From: Candidatus Thalassarchaeaceae archaeon
Lineage (GTDB): Archaea; Thermoplasmatota; Poseidoniia; Poseidoniales; Thalassarchaeaceae
NCBI GenBank assembly: GCA_029250605.1
Contig: JAQXEZ010000012.1
Span: forward strand, 1 to 64,000
Direction: 5' to 3'
Length of the DNA: 64,000 bases
Position numbers and translations under genes: made by a program
Shown: one piece after another, positions 55,002 to 64,000 of the stretch
Position numbering within the stretch: the stretch's first letter is position 1
Layout: each line of letters begins with the position of its first letter
Notes under the pieces: generated by a model
The model's input: the letters and a program-made list of their open reading frames with translations, nothing else
What the model was told of the DNA's origin: nothing
The model's database searches: none

Positions 55002-56152
55002 TCGGGATCAGCCTCATTGTCCTCGGCCCCGTTTAGGAGAACCATGGTGACCTCTAGCCTCTCGTGAGTAGGCAGGACCTCGACCATGAAGACGGGTTCG
55101 CCTATCTCCTCTGCTATGTCCTCTGCCACGACAAGGGGCATCTCGATGCGTCCATTCTCCTCGTCCCAGAGAAGGAATCTGCGTGGCAGACCGGTCTCAT
55201 CGACGAGTTCGTCCATCCAGTCTTCCTTGGAATCAGCATCCGCATCGATGGCCCCGAAGATTAGTGTCCCATCCTCAGTCAGTACCTCATGAGGAGCGAT
55301 GGTGGACTCGCCTCTCCTAAGGAAGCGCCTCCTAAGTTGGCCGGCGTCCTTGAATACAGCGGTGCAGAACTTCAGGTGGAAGCCGAATGGTTCACGGAAA
55401 GTTCCGTCCAATGGGTCAACATCGCCCTGCTCTGCTGCCATGACCCTGGACTTCATTTCATGGGCAAGCTCGTTCGAGCCGGAAGCCCCTGCGGTAATCT
55501 CGGTTGAGAGGTTGAAGCCCCTCAACTCCATGTTGTCGTGATTTCCTACTGTGATTTCGAGCTCGTTGAGATTCATGAATGAGATGTCGAAATCCCTCAA
55601 GACATCGAGAAGTGAGAGGAGTTCTTCTCTCTTGTCCGGTTCGCAGGGAATCTCCACGCCAGTTAGGATGCCTGCATCTGTGCATGCAGAAATCGACGAG
55701 CGGTATCGCTCTGCATCCAGGCCGAGCAAATGGAATCGTATCTCGTCCAGACCCGCTTCGGCGAAGTCACGGGCGACTTCCGGCTTGAAGGGAATGCTGG
55801 TGTACATGTGCAGGTGGAAGCCGGACCCGAACTCTTCCTTGAGTCGGGATATTCCATCTAGAGTGCGTTCCTTCGCCATCAAAGGGTCCCCTCCAGTAAT
55901 GCCAGCCCCTGTGGCCCTCATTGCGCGGGCCTCCTCAATCACCTCGTCGAAAGTCTCGCACCTCCTCTCGTTTGCATACATCCAGTCGATGTCTCGACGA
56001 GTCTCGGAAAGAGGGCAGTAGTCGCATTGCCAATGACAGTTTCCAGTGATGAACAGCACTAGCTTGCTACCCATCTGGCACTGGATGCAGCCCTCAGTGT
56101 CAGAAAGGTCTGGTGCTTCGGCGAGATTGGGGACCTGGGGAAGGGAGAGCAT
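54998..56152 (-). CDS. Radical SAM protein
   Basis: GNCHWQCDYCPLSE (CxxxCxxC), GAGITGGDPLM. Confidence 0.88.
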   Translation of the reverse strand: MLSLPQVPNLAEAPDLSDTEGCIQCQMGSKLVLFITGNCHWQCDYCPLSETRRDIDWMYANERRCETFDEVIEEARAMRATGAGITGGDPLMAKERTLDGISRLKEEFGSGFHLHMYTSIPFKPEVARDFAEAGLDEIRFHLLGLDAERYRSSISACTDAGILTGVEIPCEPDKREELLSLLDVLRDFDISFMNLNELEITVGNHDNMELRGFNLSTEITAGASGSNELAHEMKSRVMAAEQGDVDPLDGTFREPFGFHLKFCTAVFKDAGQLRRRFLRRGESTIAPHEVLTEDGTLIFGAIDADADSKEDWMDELVDETGLPRRFLLWDEENGRIEMPLVVAEDIAEEIGEPVFMVEVLPTHERLEVTMVLLNGAEDNEADPE

Positions 56153-56779
56153 CTACGACTCCACCCCTTGCTTGGCTGCCGTCTCCAGTAGCCATTCATG
56201 GAATCCTGAGTCATGTGACAATTCCGGATGGAATGTTAGTGCCATGCGGTTCTGAGTCATGACTCCCACGGCCTCATCCCCGAGTCTAGCCATGACATGG
56301 GCATCATCGCCTATCTCGACAAAGCGTGGCGCTCGAATGAAGACGCCGGGAAATTCCCTGTCGAGCGCTATGGCATCGATCTCTGCTTGGAATGAATCGG
56401 CTTGAGAGCCGAAGCCGTTCCTCTCTACTGAAGCGTTGACCAGGGGGACTCCCCCATCTCCGGGTTCTGCGAGGAGTATCGCCCCAGCACAGGTGCCCAG
56501 AACCGGTCGCATCTGATCCTCCCTTATCCACTCGAAAACAGCGGGCAGAAGTGAGGAGATTGCATCGTTCCCAGTTAACCTCATGGTGGTTGACTCCCCC
56601 CCTGGCATCACGATTGCGTGAGGTTCGGATGACTCTAGGTCGGAGGCCTTCCTGAGTTCGAGGACTTCTATGTCGATACCCGTCTCACTGGAAGCCATCT
56701 CGAGAGCCGAAATATGCGAGTTTCGAGCCCCTTGGAGCATAACGAGGCCGATGCGTAGCACAAACTCCCGACTTGACAA
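56153..56779 (-). CDS. pdxT: Pyridoxal 5'-phosphate synthase glutaminase subunit PdxT
   Basis: IGLVMLQGARNSHISAL, IVMPGGESTTMRL, PVLGTCAGAILLA, GFGSQADSFQAEI, MALTFHPELS. Confidence 0.92.
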   Translation of the reverse strand: MSSREFVLRIGLVMLQGARNSHISALEMASSETGIDIEVLELRKASDLESSEPHAIVMPGGESTTMRLTGNDAISSLLPAVFEWIREDQMRPVLGTCAGAILLAEPGDGGVPLVNASVERNGFGSQADSFQAEIDAIALDREFPGVFIRAPRFVEIGDDAHVMARLGDEAVGVMTQNRMALTFHPELSHDSGFHEWLLETAAKQGVES

Positions 56780-57933
56780 CGAGAAATGAACCCTATTGCT
56801 GCTCCGATGGGCTGAAAGACCGTCTGCGGTCCCGTGTCTATGTGGGGGCCTCGGGTCGCATTCACAACTTCGGGGCAGGCCCCGCTGTTCTCCCTCTCGA
56901 AGTAGTGGCCGAGGTTGCCGAAAATCTGCCTAATATGAATGGCAGCGGTTTTGGAGTGATGGAAATCTCACATCGCAGCCCTGCATTCCAGGAAGTGATT
57001 GACTCGGCCATGGACAGGATGAGGAGGATCCTCTCTATCCCCGATGACTACGAGATACTGTTCCTCCAAGGGGGTGCATCGACCCAGTTCTACATGACTG
57101 CACTGAACCTACTGAGCCAAGGCGACGCGGCGGACTTCCTGGTAACTGGCATTTGGGCGAAGAAAGCCCTGGCAGAGGCAAGCAGAGTCGGGGATGGCTG
57201 GGCTGCATGGGATGACTCCGACAATGGTTTCAAGTCCGTCCCCAATGACGACGAATACTCGGTTCGAGATGATGCCGAGTATCTCCACTACACCTCCAAC
57301 AACACCCTCTTCGGCACCCAGTTCCATCACCTTCCCGATAGCAACGGGAAGCCGCGAGTCGTCGATGCCAGCTCCGACATCTGCGGAGCCCCCCTTGACG
57401 TTTCCAAGCATGACCTGATCTACGCGGGGGCCCAGAAGAACCTGGGGCCGAGCGGGGTGACGGTCGTCATCCTCTCGCCTTGGGCTGCCAGCAGGGGCAA
57501 GGAGGGGCTTCCGACCATGCTGGACTACCAGACCCACATCTCCAAGGGATCGATGTTCAACACCCCCAACACATACGGCATCTTCGTCCTGGACAAGGTT
57601 CTCTCCTGGGTCGAGAGGAATGGCGGCTTGGAGGGAGCCATCCAGAGGAACCAGAAGAAGTCGGGACTCATCTACGACATGCTGGACGGGAGTGACTTCT
57701 GGAGACCGCATGCCGGAGTCGGTTCCAGATCGATGATGAACGTCACATGGAGGTTAGCCGACGAGAGCCTAGAAGATGTGTTCCTGGCTGAAGCGGCGGA
57801 CAACGGAATGGGTGGCCTGAAGGGCCACAGGAGCGTTGGCGGTATCAGGGCGAGCCTGTACAACGGATGCCCGGTGGAGAGCGTGGAGGCACTCGCTTCT
57901 TTCATGGCCGAATTCGAGAGTCGCCACGGATGA
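56773..57933 (+). CDS. serC: Phosphoserine aminotransferase (true start probably downstream of 56773)
   Basis: IHNFGAGPAVLPLEVV, GVMEISHRSPAFQEV, LFLQGGASTQFYM, YAGAQKNLGPSGVTVVI. Confidence 0.94.
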   Translation: MTTRNEPYCCSDGLKDRLRSRVYVGASGRIHNFGAGPAVLPLEVVAEVAENLPNMNGSGFGVMEISHRSPAFQEVIDSAMDRMRRILSIPDDYEILFLQGGASTQFYMTALNLLSQGDAADFLVTGIWAKKALAEASRVGDGWAAWDDSDNGFKSVPNDDEYSVRDDAEYLHYTSNNTLFGTQFHHLPDSNGKPRVVDASSDICGAPLDVSKHDLIYAGAQKNLGPSGVTVVILSPWAASRGKEGLPTMLDYQTHISKGSMFNTPNTYGIFVLDKVLSWVERNGGLEGAIQRNQKKSGLIYDMLDGSDFWRPHAGVGSRSMMNVTWRLADESLEDVFLAEAADNGMGGLKGHRSVGGIRASLYNGCPVESVEALASFMAEFESRHG

Positions 57934-58661
57934 GTGACTCGATGGAGAAGAGGGGTATCCTCGATCTGCTGGACTTGACCCTGCTTGACTTGAGTGCCAG
58001 CGAAGAGGACCTTGCCGAGATCTGCGATCTTGCCAGCAGGCATCGGACGGCAGCAGTCTGCGTTTTCACCGAGCATGCCGGGTTCGTCAAGGGGCGGATC
58101 GACCCCGTTGTTTCGCTGGTCCTGGTTGCAGGCGGGTTCCCACGAGGCAGCGACTCCCCCGACGAGATATTCGATGCGGTCAGTGAGGCGGCATCGAAGG
58201 GTGCCGATGAGATAGACTGCGTTTTGGAGCCGAATGACGACCCCTCGTTCCCTGGGCATTCCGAACTAGCCAAGCTCATTGCAATGAGGGAGGCTTCACA
58301 GGGGCTAATCCTGAAGGTCATCTTAGAGGCTCCGTTACTAGATGAGAGGCGTTTGAGGGCAGTTACCAGGATGGCCCTGGCAACCGGGGCCGACTTCGTC
58401 AAGTCTTGCACGGGCAAGAGAGGAGGATGCAGTGACGAGGTCGCTGCCATAATGGCGGAGGAGGTCAGCAGGCACTGCCTTTCATTCGAAGGGAGACCGG
58501 GGGTCAAGGTATCGGGCGGGATCTCGAAGAGGGAGGATGCTGAGAGGCTGATTTCCATAGTAGAGGAGAAAGACGGCTCCATCGCCGGCAAGGGACGCTT
58601 GCGCATAGGAGCATCCTCCCTTATGCAAGAGTTGGTCGATGGTGGGCTCGGCAGGAATTGA
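57930..58661 (+). CDS. deoC: Deoxyribose-phosphate aldolase
   Basis: AAVCVFTEHAGFVKG, DEIDCVLEPND, ATGADFVKSCTGKRGG, GVKVSGGIS (Schiff-base Lys). Confidence 0.88.
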   Translation: MSDSMEKRGILDLLDLTLLDLSASEEDLAEICDLASRHRTAAVCVFTEHAGFVKGRIDPVVSLVLVAGGFPRGSDSPDEIFDAVSEAASKGADEIDCVLEPNDDPSFPGHSELAKLIAMREASQGLILKVILEAPLLDERRLRAVTRMALATGADFVKSCTGKRGGCSDEVAAIMAEEVSRHCLSFEGRPGVKVSGGISKREDAERLISIVEEKDGSIAGKGRLRIGASSLMQELVDGGLGRN

Positions 58662-58715
58662 ACCTGCGATCTTCGCCATGTGAAGGCGACGTCATAACCC
58701 CTAGACCACGAGCCC
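58643..58715 (-). tRNA. tRNA-Val(CAC), CCA encoded (58640-58642)
   Basis: Acceptor GGGCTCG/CGAGCCC; anticodon arm TCGCC-TTCACAT-GGCGA; T arm GCAGG-TTCAATT-CCTGC. Confidence 0.95.
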
Positions 58716-58828
58716 GGCCAATTTGCCAGCAATCTCCTGCGGATAAGATTGGTGACAGGTCGGCATCATATCCCCGCCGGTGTCAAAAGAGGCAGAGGGC
58801 TCGGAAACCCGTGGCAGAGGGCATCGAT

Positions 58829-60259
58829 ATGGGGGTTTTGCGCGAGCAAGACACCTGGAAAGCATTCGGAATCGGCGTCGTCCTTTTCTGCATGATTGCC
58901 TATGCATCGCTATCGATTTTCGGAGTCTCGTCTTCGCTTTACGGAGTATCTGATGATGCTGAGCTTGTTCCTGACTTCGAGGTGATGACCATGAACAGGA
59001 CTGGAATTGACGATTCCATTGCTGACGATGGAGGGATGGTCAAGCTCTCCGAACTGAGGGGGAGTGTGGTCATCCTCGACTTCACCGCAGTTGACTGCGC
59101 CAACTGCCACTACGTACAGGGGCACATCGAGGATAGTCTCGACTCGTGGCAGGACTCTGGCCCCGGGTACCCAGTCGTGGTGTTATCAATCGGATCTTGG
59201 TACGGATACGAGTCATTCGAATGGATCAACGAGACGTTCGGAGATCCTGTCTCGGACAAACACATGCGTTGGCCACTGGCAAACGGTGCCACTGACTCGG
59301 TACTCCTGGATAACGGTGCCAGGGGAGACCTAGTGGAGCACTTTGCGGCTCAAAACCTCCCGATCGTGTACGTGATCGACCATGAGGGTTACGTGGTGGC
59401 AAAGGAGGGCACTGGGACGCCTCTGGATGGGTGGTCGTCATTCGACAGGGCCGTTGACAGGGCGATCGAGGGGGATGCGGAGAGCCTTCGATTCGGCATC
59501 GAGAAGGCAGACAGGTCATTCTCTGGGGTCTTCGTAATCGGACTCTTCCTTGGCGTCCTTGTCTACTTCTCGCCCTGCGCGTTCCCGGTTCTACCATCCT
59601 ACATCAGCTACTGCCTTAGCCTCGGGGTGAGGGAGGACGAGCTCCGAGAGGCGGGGAAGCTGGAGGGTGCTGCACCTAGTGCCCTTGAGGTGGGTGCATT
59701 CGCGGCTCTGGGCCAACTGACATTCTTTGGTTTAGTGGGAGTCGTGATCTTCGGTCTTGATGGTTTTCTGAACCTGTCCGGAGTCCTACATGACATTGCA
59801 GTGGGAATCGCCCTCCTCCTAGTTCTGCTAGGGGCATTGATGCTCATGGGGTGGACAACGCACGTGCTGTCACGGGTCCAAGGGATGCTGGACAGGCACA
59901 TGACCACGGAGGATGACGAGCGTTTCACCCCCCGGAAGAACATGTACCTGTGGGGGATCGGCTACAGCGCTGCTTCGGTGGACTGCACCGCGGCTGCGGT
60001 TTTCCCATTCGTGGCATGGCTGGCAGTGGTTGGCGAGGGCGCACTTGTGATGGGGATGGGTGGGCTGATGATATCCGTCTCACTACTGATGATTGGGGTG
60101 ACTGCCATGGTTGGGATGGGCAGGGGGGCTCTGATCGACTCCCTGAGGAGGCACTCGGCTATCGTGAAGGCTACGGGATCTTGGATGATGATGTTCGCCG
60201 GCATAGGTCTCTTCGCCTACCTTACCCAACCGGATGTTGTAGCCGGAATACTGGGCTAG
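58829..60259 (+). CDS. Thioredoxin-like domain fused to CcdA/DsbD-type membrane domain
   Basis: VVILDFTAVDCANCHYVQGHIE; YFSPCAFPVLPSYISYCLSLG; SAASVDCTAAAVFPFVAWLAV; start trimmed to MGVLREQDT. Confidence 0.85.
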   Translation: MGVLREQDTWKAFGIGVVLFCMIAYASLSIFGVSSSLYGVSDDAELVPDFEVMTMNRTGIDDSIADDGGMVKLSELRGSVVILDFTAVDCANCHYVQGHIEDSLDSWQDSGPGYPVVVLSIGSWYGYESFEWINETFGDPVSDKHMRWPLANGATDSVLLDNGARGDLVEHFAAQNLPIVYVIDHEGYVVAKEGTGTPLDGWSSFDRAVDRAIEGDAESLRFGIEKADRSFSGVFVIGLFLGVLVYFSPCAFPVLPSYISYCLSLGVREDELREAGKLEGAAPSALEVGAFAALGQLTFFGLVGVVIFGLDGFLNLSGVLHDIAVGIALLLVLLGALMLMGWTTHVLSRVQGMLDRHMTTEDDERFTPRKNMYLWGIGYSAASVDCTAAAVFPFVAWLAVVGEGALVMGMGGLMISVSLLMIGVTAMVGMGRGALIDSLRRHSAIVKATGSWMMMFAGIGLFAYLTQPDVVAGILG

Positions 60260-60930
60260 TTGCCACCTATCGGCTGTAGCATATGCTCCACAACAGGTCT
60301 GACTGAATCCCATATCTTGTCATGGACCTCTTCGACAGTGTGCCTAGTGGGGATGAGCGTCGCACTGGCCTTCTTTCCGGCCTTCTGGAATTCCTGCCTC
60401 AGGATCTTCTGGTACTGGAGGAAGGAAGAAGTGATGGAGGTTGATAGCGCTAGGTCCATTCCGGACTCAAAGTGATTCAGTGCCTCCAATCGCTCTCCGA
60501 ACATGATTCGGTTCAGGAGTCTCCTAGGACCTGCATGTAGGACTATCATGGCATCTGGATCTGGAGTGTTCGCGTAGAGCGATTCGATCCAGTCCCCGTC
60601 GCCGCCCCTGACCTCCTCCCTGATTCTGGGGGTGAGCGTGTAGCGATCGGCGATGACCACGAATCCGGCACCTAGCAGAGGCTCGGCCTCATGCTTGATC
60701 TGATCATGCAAATCGGTGGCGTAGAGAAGGGACCGAGTACGCCAGTTTAGCTGATGGATGTCCGCGGTGCGAGACTTGACTAGGGGGCCCATCAAGTCGG
60801 AGCGAGCCAGCCCGATTGTGTGGGTGGCAATCCCATTAGCCTTCAGCCTGGCAGATAGAAGGCGGGCATGGAGGGTCCTACCTACGTGGTCGGGGCCCTC
60901 GATTACAATCAGCTTGCCCGCGTGACTCAC
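60256..60930 (-). CDS. Thymidylate kinase-like protein with atypical P-loop (K to R)
   Basis: VIEGPDHVGRTLHARLL; FVVIADRYTLTPRIREE; thymidylate-kinase-like layout. Confidence 0.75.
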   Translation of the reverse strand: MSHAGKLIVIEGPDHVGRTLHARLLSARLKANGIATHTIGLARSDLMGPLVKSRTADIHQLNWRTRSLLYATDLHDQIKHEAEPLLGAGFVVIADRYTLTPRIREEVRGGDGDWIESLYANTPDPDAMIVLHAGPRRLLNRIMFGERLEALNHFESGMDLALSTSITSSFLQYQKILRQEFQKAGKKASATLIPTRHTVEEVHDKIWDSVRPVVEHMLQPIGGN

Positions 60931-61664
60931 TTTCCACCCCCTCCCGAGTATGTGAGCCAGTCAATGTCTGATTCACTCAGGTTCTGAGCAAGCCTGTCGG
61001 ACTGATCAATTACCTGCGTAGATGAGAGGTCGATGTGCTTGTCGAATGCTTCCCTGACTCTGGACTGTACCTCTGCGACCGACCCCTGAGCGTCCAGGCG
61101 TACGATTCTACCTTCTTCGACTAGTGCTGAGTATATCTCAGAGACCTTTCCTTGAAAAATCCTGTATGACTCGAAGGGGTCGGTGGTCCATCCCATGTCC
61201 ATCCCTGCTTCGTAGAACTTCAGCTTGGGCCTACCCTTGGCTATACGATCGAAACTGACATCGACGGGGACGTCGAAGTACAGAGTTAGGTCTGGCTCCC
61301 TGGCGAATGAGTAAGTGTCCTCGATAATGCCCCTGGACACGTCTCGAGAGCCATCCCTAGCCATAGCTGTGTACTTGTAACGGTCACAAATTACGATGCC
61401 CCCTATCTCCAGGACCGGTTCAATCTGCTGGGCCCATCTGTCGGCGAAGTCGGCTGCGTGGATCATGTGGAATGTGATGGGCAGGAGGCGTCGGGTGTTC
61501 TTTCCTACCTTAGTGGCCTCCTTCACGATCTTGCTGGAGTTCCACTCGGTATGGAAAACGGGCAACCCCTTGGCTCGGAGCCAGTGGTAGAGTAGCTTGG
61601 CTTGGGTGCTCTTTCCCGAACCGTCCATCCCCTCAACTGCAATCAGGAATCCCTTTTTTGCCAA
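60927..61664 (-). CDS. tmk: Thymidylate kinase
   Basis: AVEGMDGSGKSTQAKLLYHWL; IVICDRYKYTAMARDGSRDV. Confidence 0.87.
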   Translation of the reverse strand: MAKKGFLIAVEGMDGSGKSTQAKLLYHWLRAKGLPVFHTEWNSSKIVKEATKVGKNTRRLLPITFHMIHAADFADRWAQQIEPVLEIGGIVICDRYKYTAMARDGSRDVSRGIIEDTYSFAREPDLTLYFDVPVDVSFDRIAKGRPKLKFYEAGMDMGWTTDPFESYRIFQGKVSEIYSALVEEGRIVRLDAQGSVAEVQSRVREAFDKHIDLSSTQVIDQSDRLAQNLSESDIDWLTYSGGGGK

Positions 61665-61747
61665 CCAATCACCATCCCTAAAATTACGCCTTGGCGCGGT
61701 TTTGGGAATAGGAAGAGACGTATTAGAGTGTGGTTGGGCGTGATTGC

Positions 61748-62014
61748 CTAATTATCCCCAGGACCACCAGCCATGTTATGCGCAACTAGGCCGTAGAGCG
61801 CTAGTCCCGATAGCAGAGCAAGGGGCTCCTTCATTGCGCCCATTTCTGAGCTAGATGGGAGTAACCCTGCCTCTTGTGCCCATGGTAGTACGACGAACAT
61901 TATGCCAAAGGCAGATAGGACAAGCCATAGCACGAAGAGTCGTTCTCTTGTCTCGGCATTGATTATTGTCATCCTACAAATAACAGGGAAAAATAGAGCT
62001 GTAAGGTTTGTCAA
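61748..62014 (-). CDS. Small two-TM membrane protein, unknown function
   Basis: 88-aa ORF with two hydrophobic helices. Confidence 0.45.
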   Translation of the reverse strand: MTNLTALFFPVICRMTIINAETRERLFVLWLVLSAFGIMFVVLPWAQEAGLLPSSSEMGAMKEPLALLSGLALYGLVAHNMAGGPGDN

Positions 62015-62023
62015 AATAAATTC

Positions 62024-63061
62024 TCAGAATCTTCTGATGGAGTCGTATGCTAACATGTTTAGAAGAATCTCTCCGAAATCTCTTGCATATGCGCATAGTC
62101 TTCGAGTTGATTCGGATAACCTATCCTCGAAGAGAAGGGGTGCTGCCTTGCGCTTTCCTGACCAGAGGCCCTCCTCGTGCTTCTCTAGTTCTAGTTGGGC
62201 AGCTTTGAGTGAGTTTCGAGCAGCCTCTATCTGATGGGCATCCCTCCCCCTGAGGTTAATCATTAGAGATTTGATTGAATCGAGCCAAATAGGGAGAATC
62301 GATAGTGGCATTTCTTGAGACGATAGTTTTGGAATCGAATCTGCATCTAATGTTAATTTGGCCATCTGATTGGCATGATCCATCATCCTCTCCAATGATC
62401 GGGCTAGGTTTGCATGCTCGACCCCCTGCTTGCGACTAAGGCCAAGCGACTTTACAATCTGAGATGAAGAGAGCATTGACCCCACTTGCCTCTCGATGAG
62501 ATACTGTAGGCCGTCGACTTCTCTCTCACGCTCTTCGTGATCGGATATCATCTCCTCATCTCCACCTCTCAAAACTTCCAATATGTCCCTGACAAGAGAA
62601 GAAAGTAGGAGATACATCCTGTTTAGACTGGAGTGCAACGGAAGTTCCCCTGCATTCAGGAGGCTGATGAGCCGGGCGCTGGAGTCATCCTGCTCACCAA
62701 TCTCGAAACCGCGTGTTGAACGCAGGAAGCGCCTGATTACGCTACGAGTATGTCTGCCCAATAGACTATCGCTAGTGACAAGGATCCCTTGAACTCCCGA
62801 GATATATGCCCCCATTAGATGGTCATATAGTGCCCCCTCTGGAAGGTGATCAATTTGGATGATGATCTCAGTATTGCCCTCTCCTACATCATCCAAAGGA
62901 GAGAGCATCAATTCGCCACTTGTCCTCCAATCAACACGGATGCTATCGCGGGCGGAGAGATTGTTTGCATTCACCCACGGCTTAGGTAGGCTCAGGGTGA
63001 ATGTTGCCCCTCCTGTTAGCTGCAGTCTACGTACATCATTTTCCCCGGGTCCAATGGGCAT
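62024..63061 (-). CDS. PhoU-domain protein with N-terminal AbrB-like DNA-binding segment (phosphate uptake regulator)
   Basis: RRLQLTGGATFTLSLPKPWVNANNLSARDSIRVDW then helical PhoU-like repeats; divergent from a PiT permease. Confidence 0.82.
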   Translation of the reverse strand: MPIGPGENDVRRLQLTGGATFTLSLPKPWVNANNLSARDSIRVDWRTSGELMLSPLDDVGEGNTEIIIQIDHLPEGALYDHLMGAYISGVQGILVTSDSLLGRHTRSVIRRFLRSTRGFEIGEQDDSSARLISLLNAGELPLHSSLNRMYLLLSSLVRDILEVLRGGDEEMISDHEEREREVDGLQYLIERQVGSMLSSSQIVKSLGLSRKQGVEHANLARSLERMMDHANQMAKLTLDADSIPKLSSQEMPLSILPIWLDSIKSLMINLRGRDAHQIEAARNSLKAAQLELEKHEEGLWSGKRKAAPLLFEDRLSESTRRLCAYARDFGEILLNMLAYDSIRRF

Positions 63062-63120
63062 GATGTTGCGAATCTAATTATTAATATATAGATTACCGGA
63101 GTTCTCTATCAAATACCCCA

Positions 63121-64000
63121 GTGGAATCGGAAGTTATTGTGGAACTGACCGGATTGATGTGGTTGGTACTGTTTGTCTCATTGGCTGTTTGTGCATACAT
63201 GGCATGGAACATCGGTGCCAACGACGTTGCAAATGCAATGGGGACTTCGGTCGGATCTCGTGCTTTGACTCTAAAGCAAGCGGTAATTATCGCAGCAATT
63301 TTCGAGTTTGCGGGAGCGATGATTGCAGGTGATGCAGTCACGGACACAGTTCGAAAGGGAATATTGGTTGTCGACTTCGATGATCGTGAGATGGTTGATG
63401 CGATGTCTGATGATCTAATGTACGGATTCATTGCTGCTATGATGGCAGCTGCCCTGTGGCTCACCACTGCGACAAGATACGGCCTTCCCGTATCCACTAC
63501 CCATAGCATAATTGGTGGGATTGTCGGAATTGGCCTAGTTCTAGAGGTTCAACATGATACGTCTCTAATTGACTGGGACGTGGTCGAAAAGGTTGCATTG
63601 TCTTGGGTGGCCAGCCCGGTGATGGGGGGTCTATTCGCTTTCTTCACTTTCTGGATTATTCGTGAGACTATTCTCGAAGCCCCCGAACCGGAGGCCAGAG
63701 CCCGTTGGATGGCGCCAATTCTGGCAATTCCTACGTTCTTTGTCCTTGGGCTAGCGCTCCAGTTCAAGGCCCTTAAGGGCCTGTTCAAGAGACTCGATAG
63801 ATCTGGTTTCCTCGAAAAGGAAGACTGGTTGCCGGCTCCCGAGGCGGGGGTCTGGAACCCAATGGAAGCCAATGCTTGGTTTCCGATAAACAGCCTCATC
63901 CTCGCAATGGTCGTTTCCATCATCGCTTCTGTGGCTCTAGCATATGTTCTGAGGAACTACGACTTCAAGGGCGAGAAGGACGGCTTCTATGGCGTCGAGA
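63121..64000 (+). CDS. pit: PiT-family inorganic phosphate transporter, 3' end truncated by window edge (start GTG 63121 or ATG 63157)
   Basis: Translated by eye: ...YMAWNIGANDVANAMGTSVGSRALTLKQAVIIAAIFEFAGAMIAG...TRYGLPVSTTHSIIGGIVG; not in the ORF track because no stop lies inside the window. Confidence 0.92.
   Translation, partial: MESEVIVELTGLMWLVLFVSLAVCAYMAWNIGANDVANAMGTSVGSRALTLKQAVIIAAIFEFAGAMIAGDAVTDTVRKGILVVDFDDREMVDAMSDDLMYGFIAAMMAAALWLTTATRYGLPVSTTHSIIGGIVGIGLVLEVQHDTSLIDWDVVEKVALSWVASPVMGGLFAFFTFWIIRETILEAPEPEARARWMAPILAIPTFFVLGLALQFKALKGLFKRLDRSGFLEKEDWLPAPEAGVWNPMEANAWFPINSLILAMVVSIIASVALAYVLRNYDFKGEKDGFYGVE

Noticed and set aside
63093-63923. Minus-strand ORFs 63093..63509 and 63549..63923
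   Set aside because: Both are antisense to the PiT permease, which reads clearly on the plus strand to the window edge.

Overview
The window is archaeal chromosomal DNA. Gene content and order suggest a marine Thermoplasmatota/Poseidoniales (Marine Group II)-like euryarchaeon; that affiliation is an inference from gene content, not a phylogeny. The left 15 kb holds the 5' part of a 16S rRNA gene (minus strand), preceded on the same strand by a full S10-spc ribosomal protein operon (uL3 to secY), including the archaeal rnp1 (Rpp29) and sui1 (aIF1) genes. The rest is mostly housekeeping and transport: a Hef-like helicase, thermosome, subtilase, PrsW-like protease, type II glutamine synthetase, a peptide/nickel-type ABC operon, SprT, eL41, a ubiquitin-like modifier, AIM24, a PD-(D/E)XK nuclease, radical SAM, PdxT, SerC, DeoC, a thioredoxin-CcdA fusion, two tandem thymidylate kinases, and a PhoU-like regulator divergent from a PiT permease. 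Five tRNA genes are present (Trp with intron, Ala, Arg, Ser, Val). The best candidates for undescribed biology are: (1) a translationally coupled gene pair, two flavodoxin domains fused to an SdhB/TfrB-like domain, followed by an HdrB/SdhE-like CCG protein, in which nearly all predicted Fe-S cysteine ligands are missing; (2) an OppD/DppD-type ABC ATPase whose nucleotide-binding domain is interrupted by two hydrophobic insertions (2+4 predicted TM helices), next to a permease with a similar insertion; (3) a pre-tRNA-Trp intron that reads as a box C/D guide RNA aimed at its own anticodon C34; (4) SecY with an extra four-TM N-terminal module. No CRISPR array, transposon or prophage was recognised. 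All homology statements are from recognising motifs by eye; no search was run.
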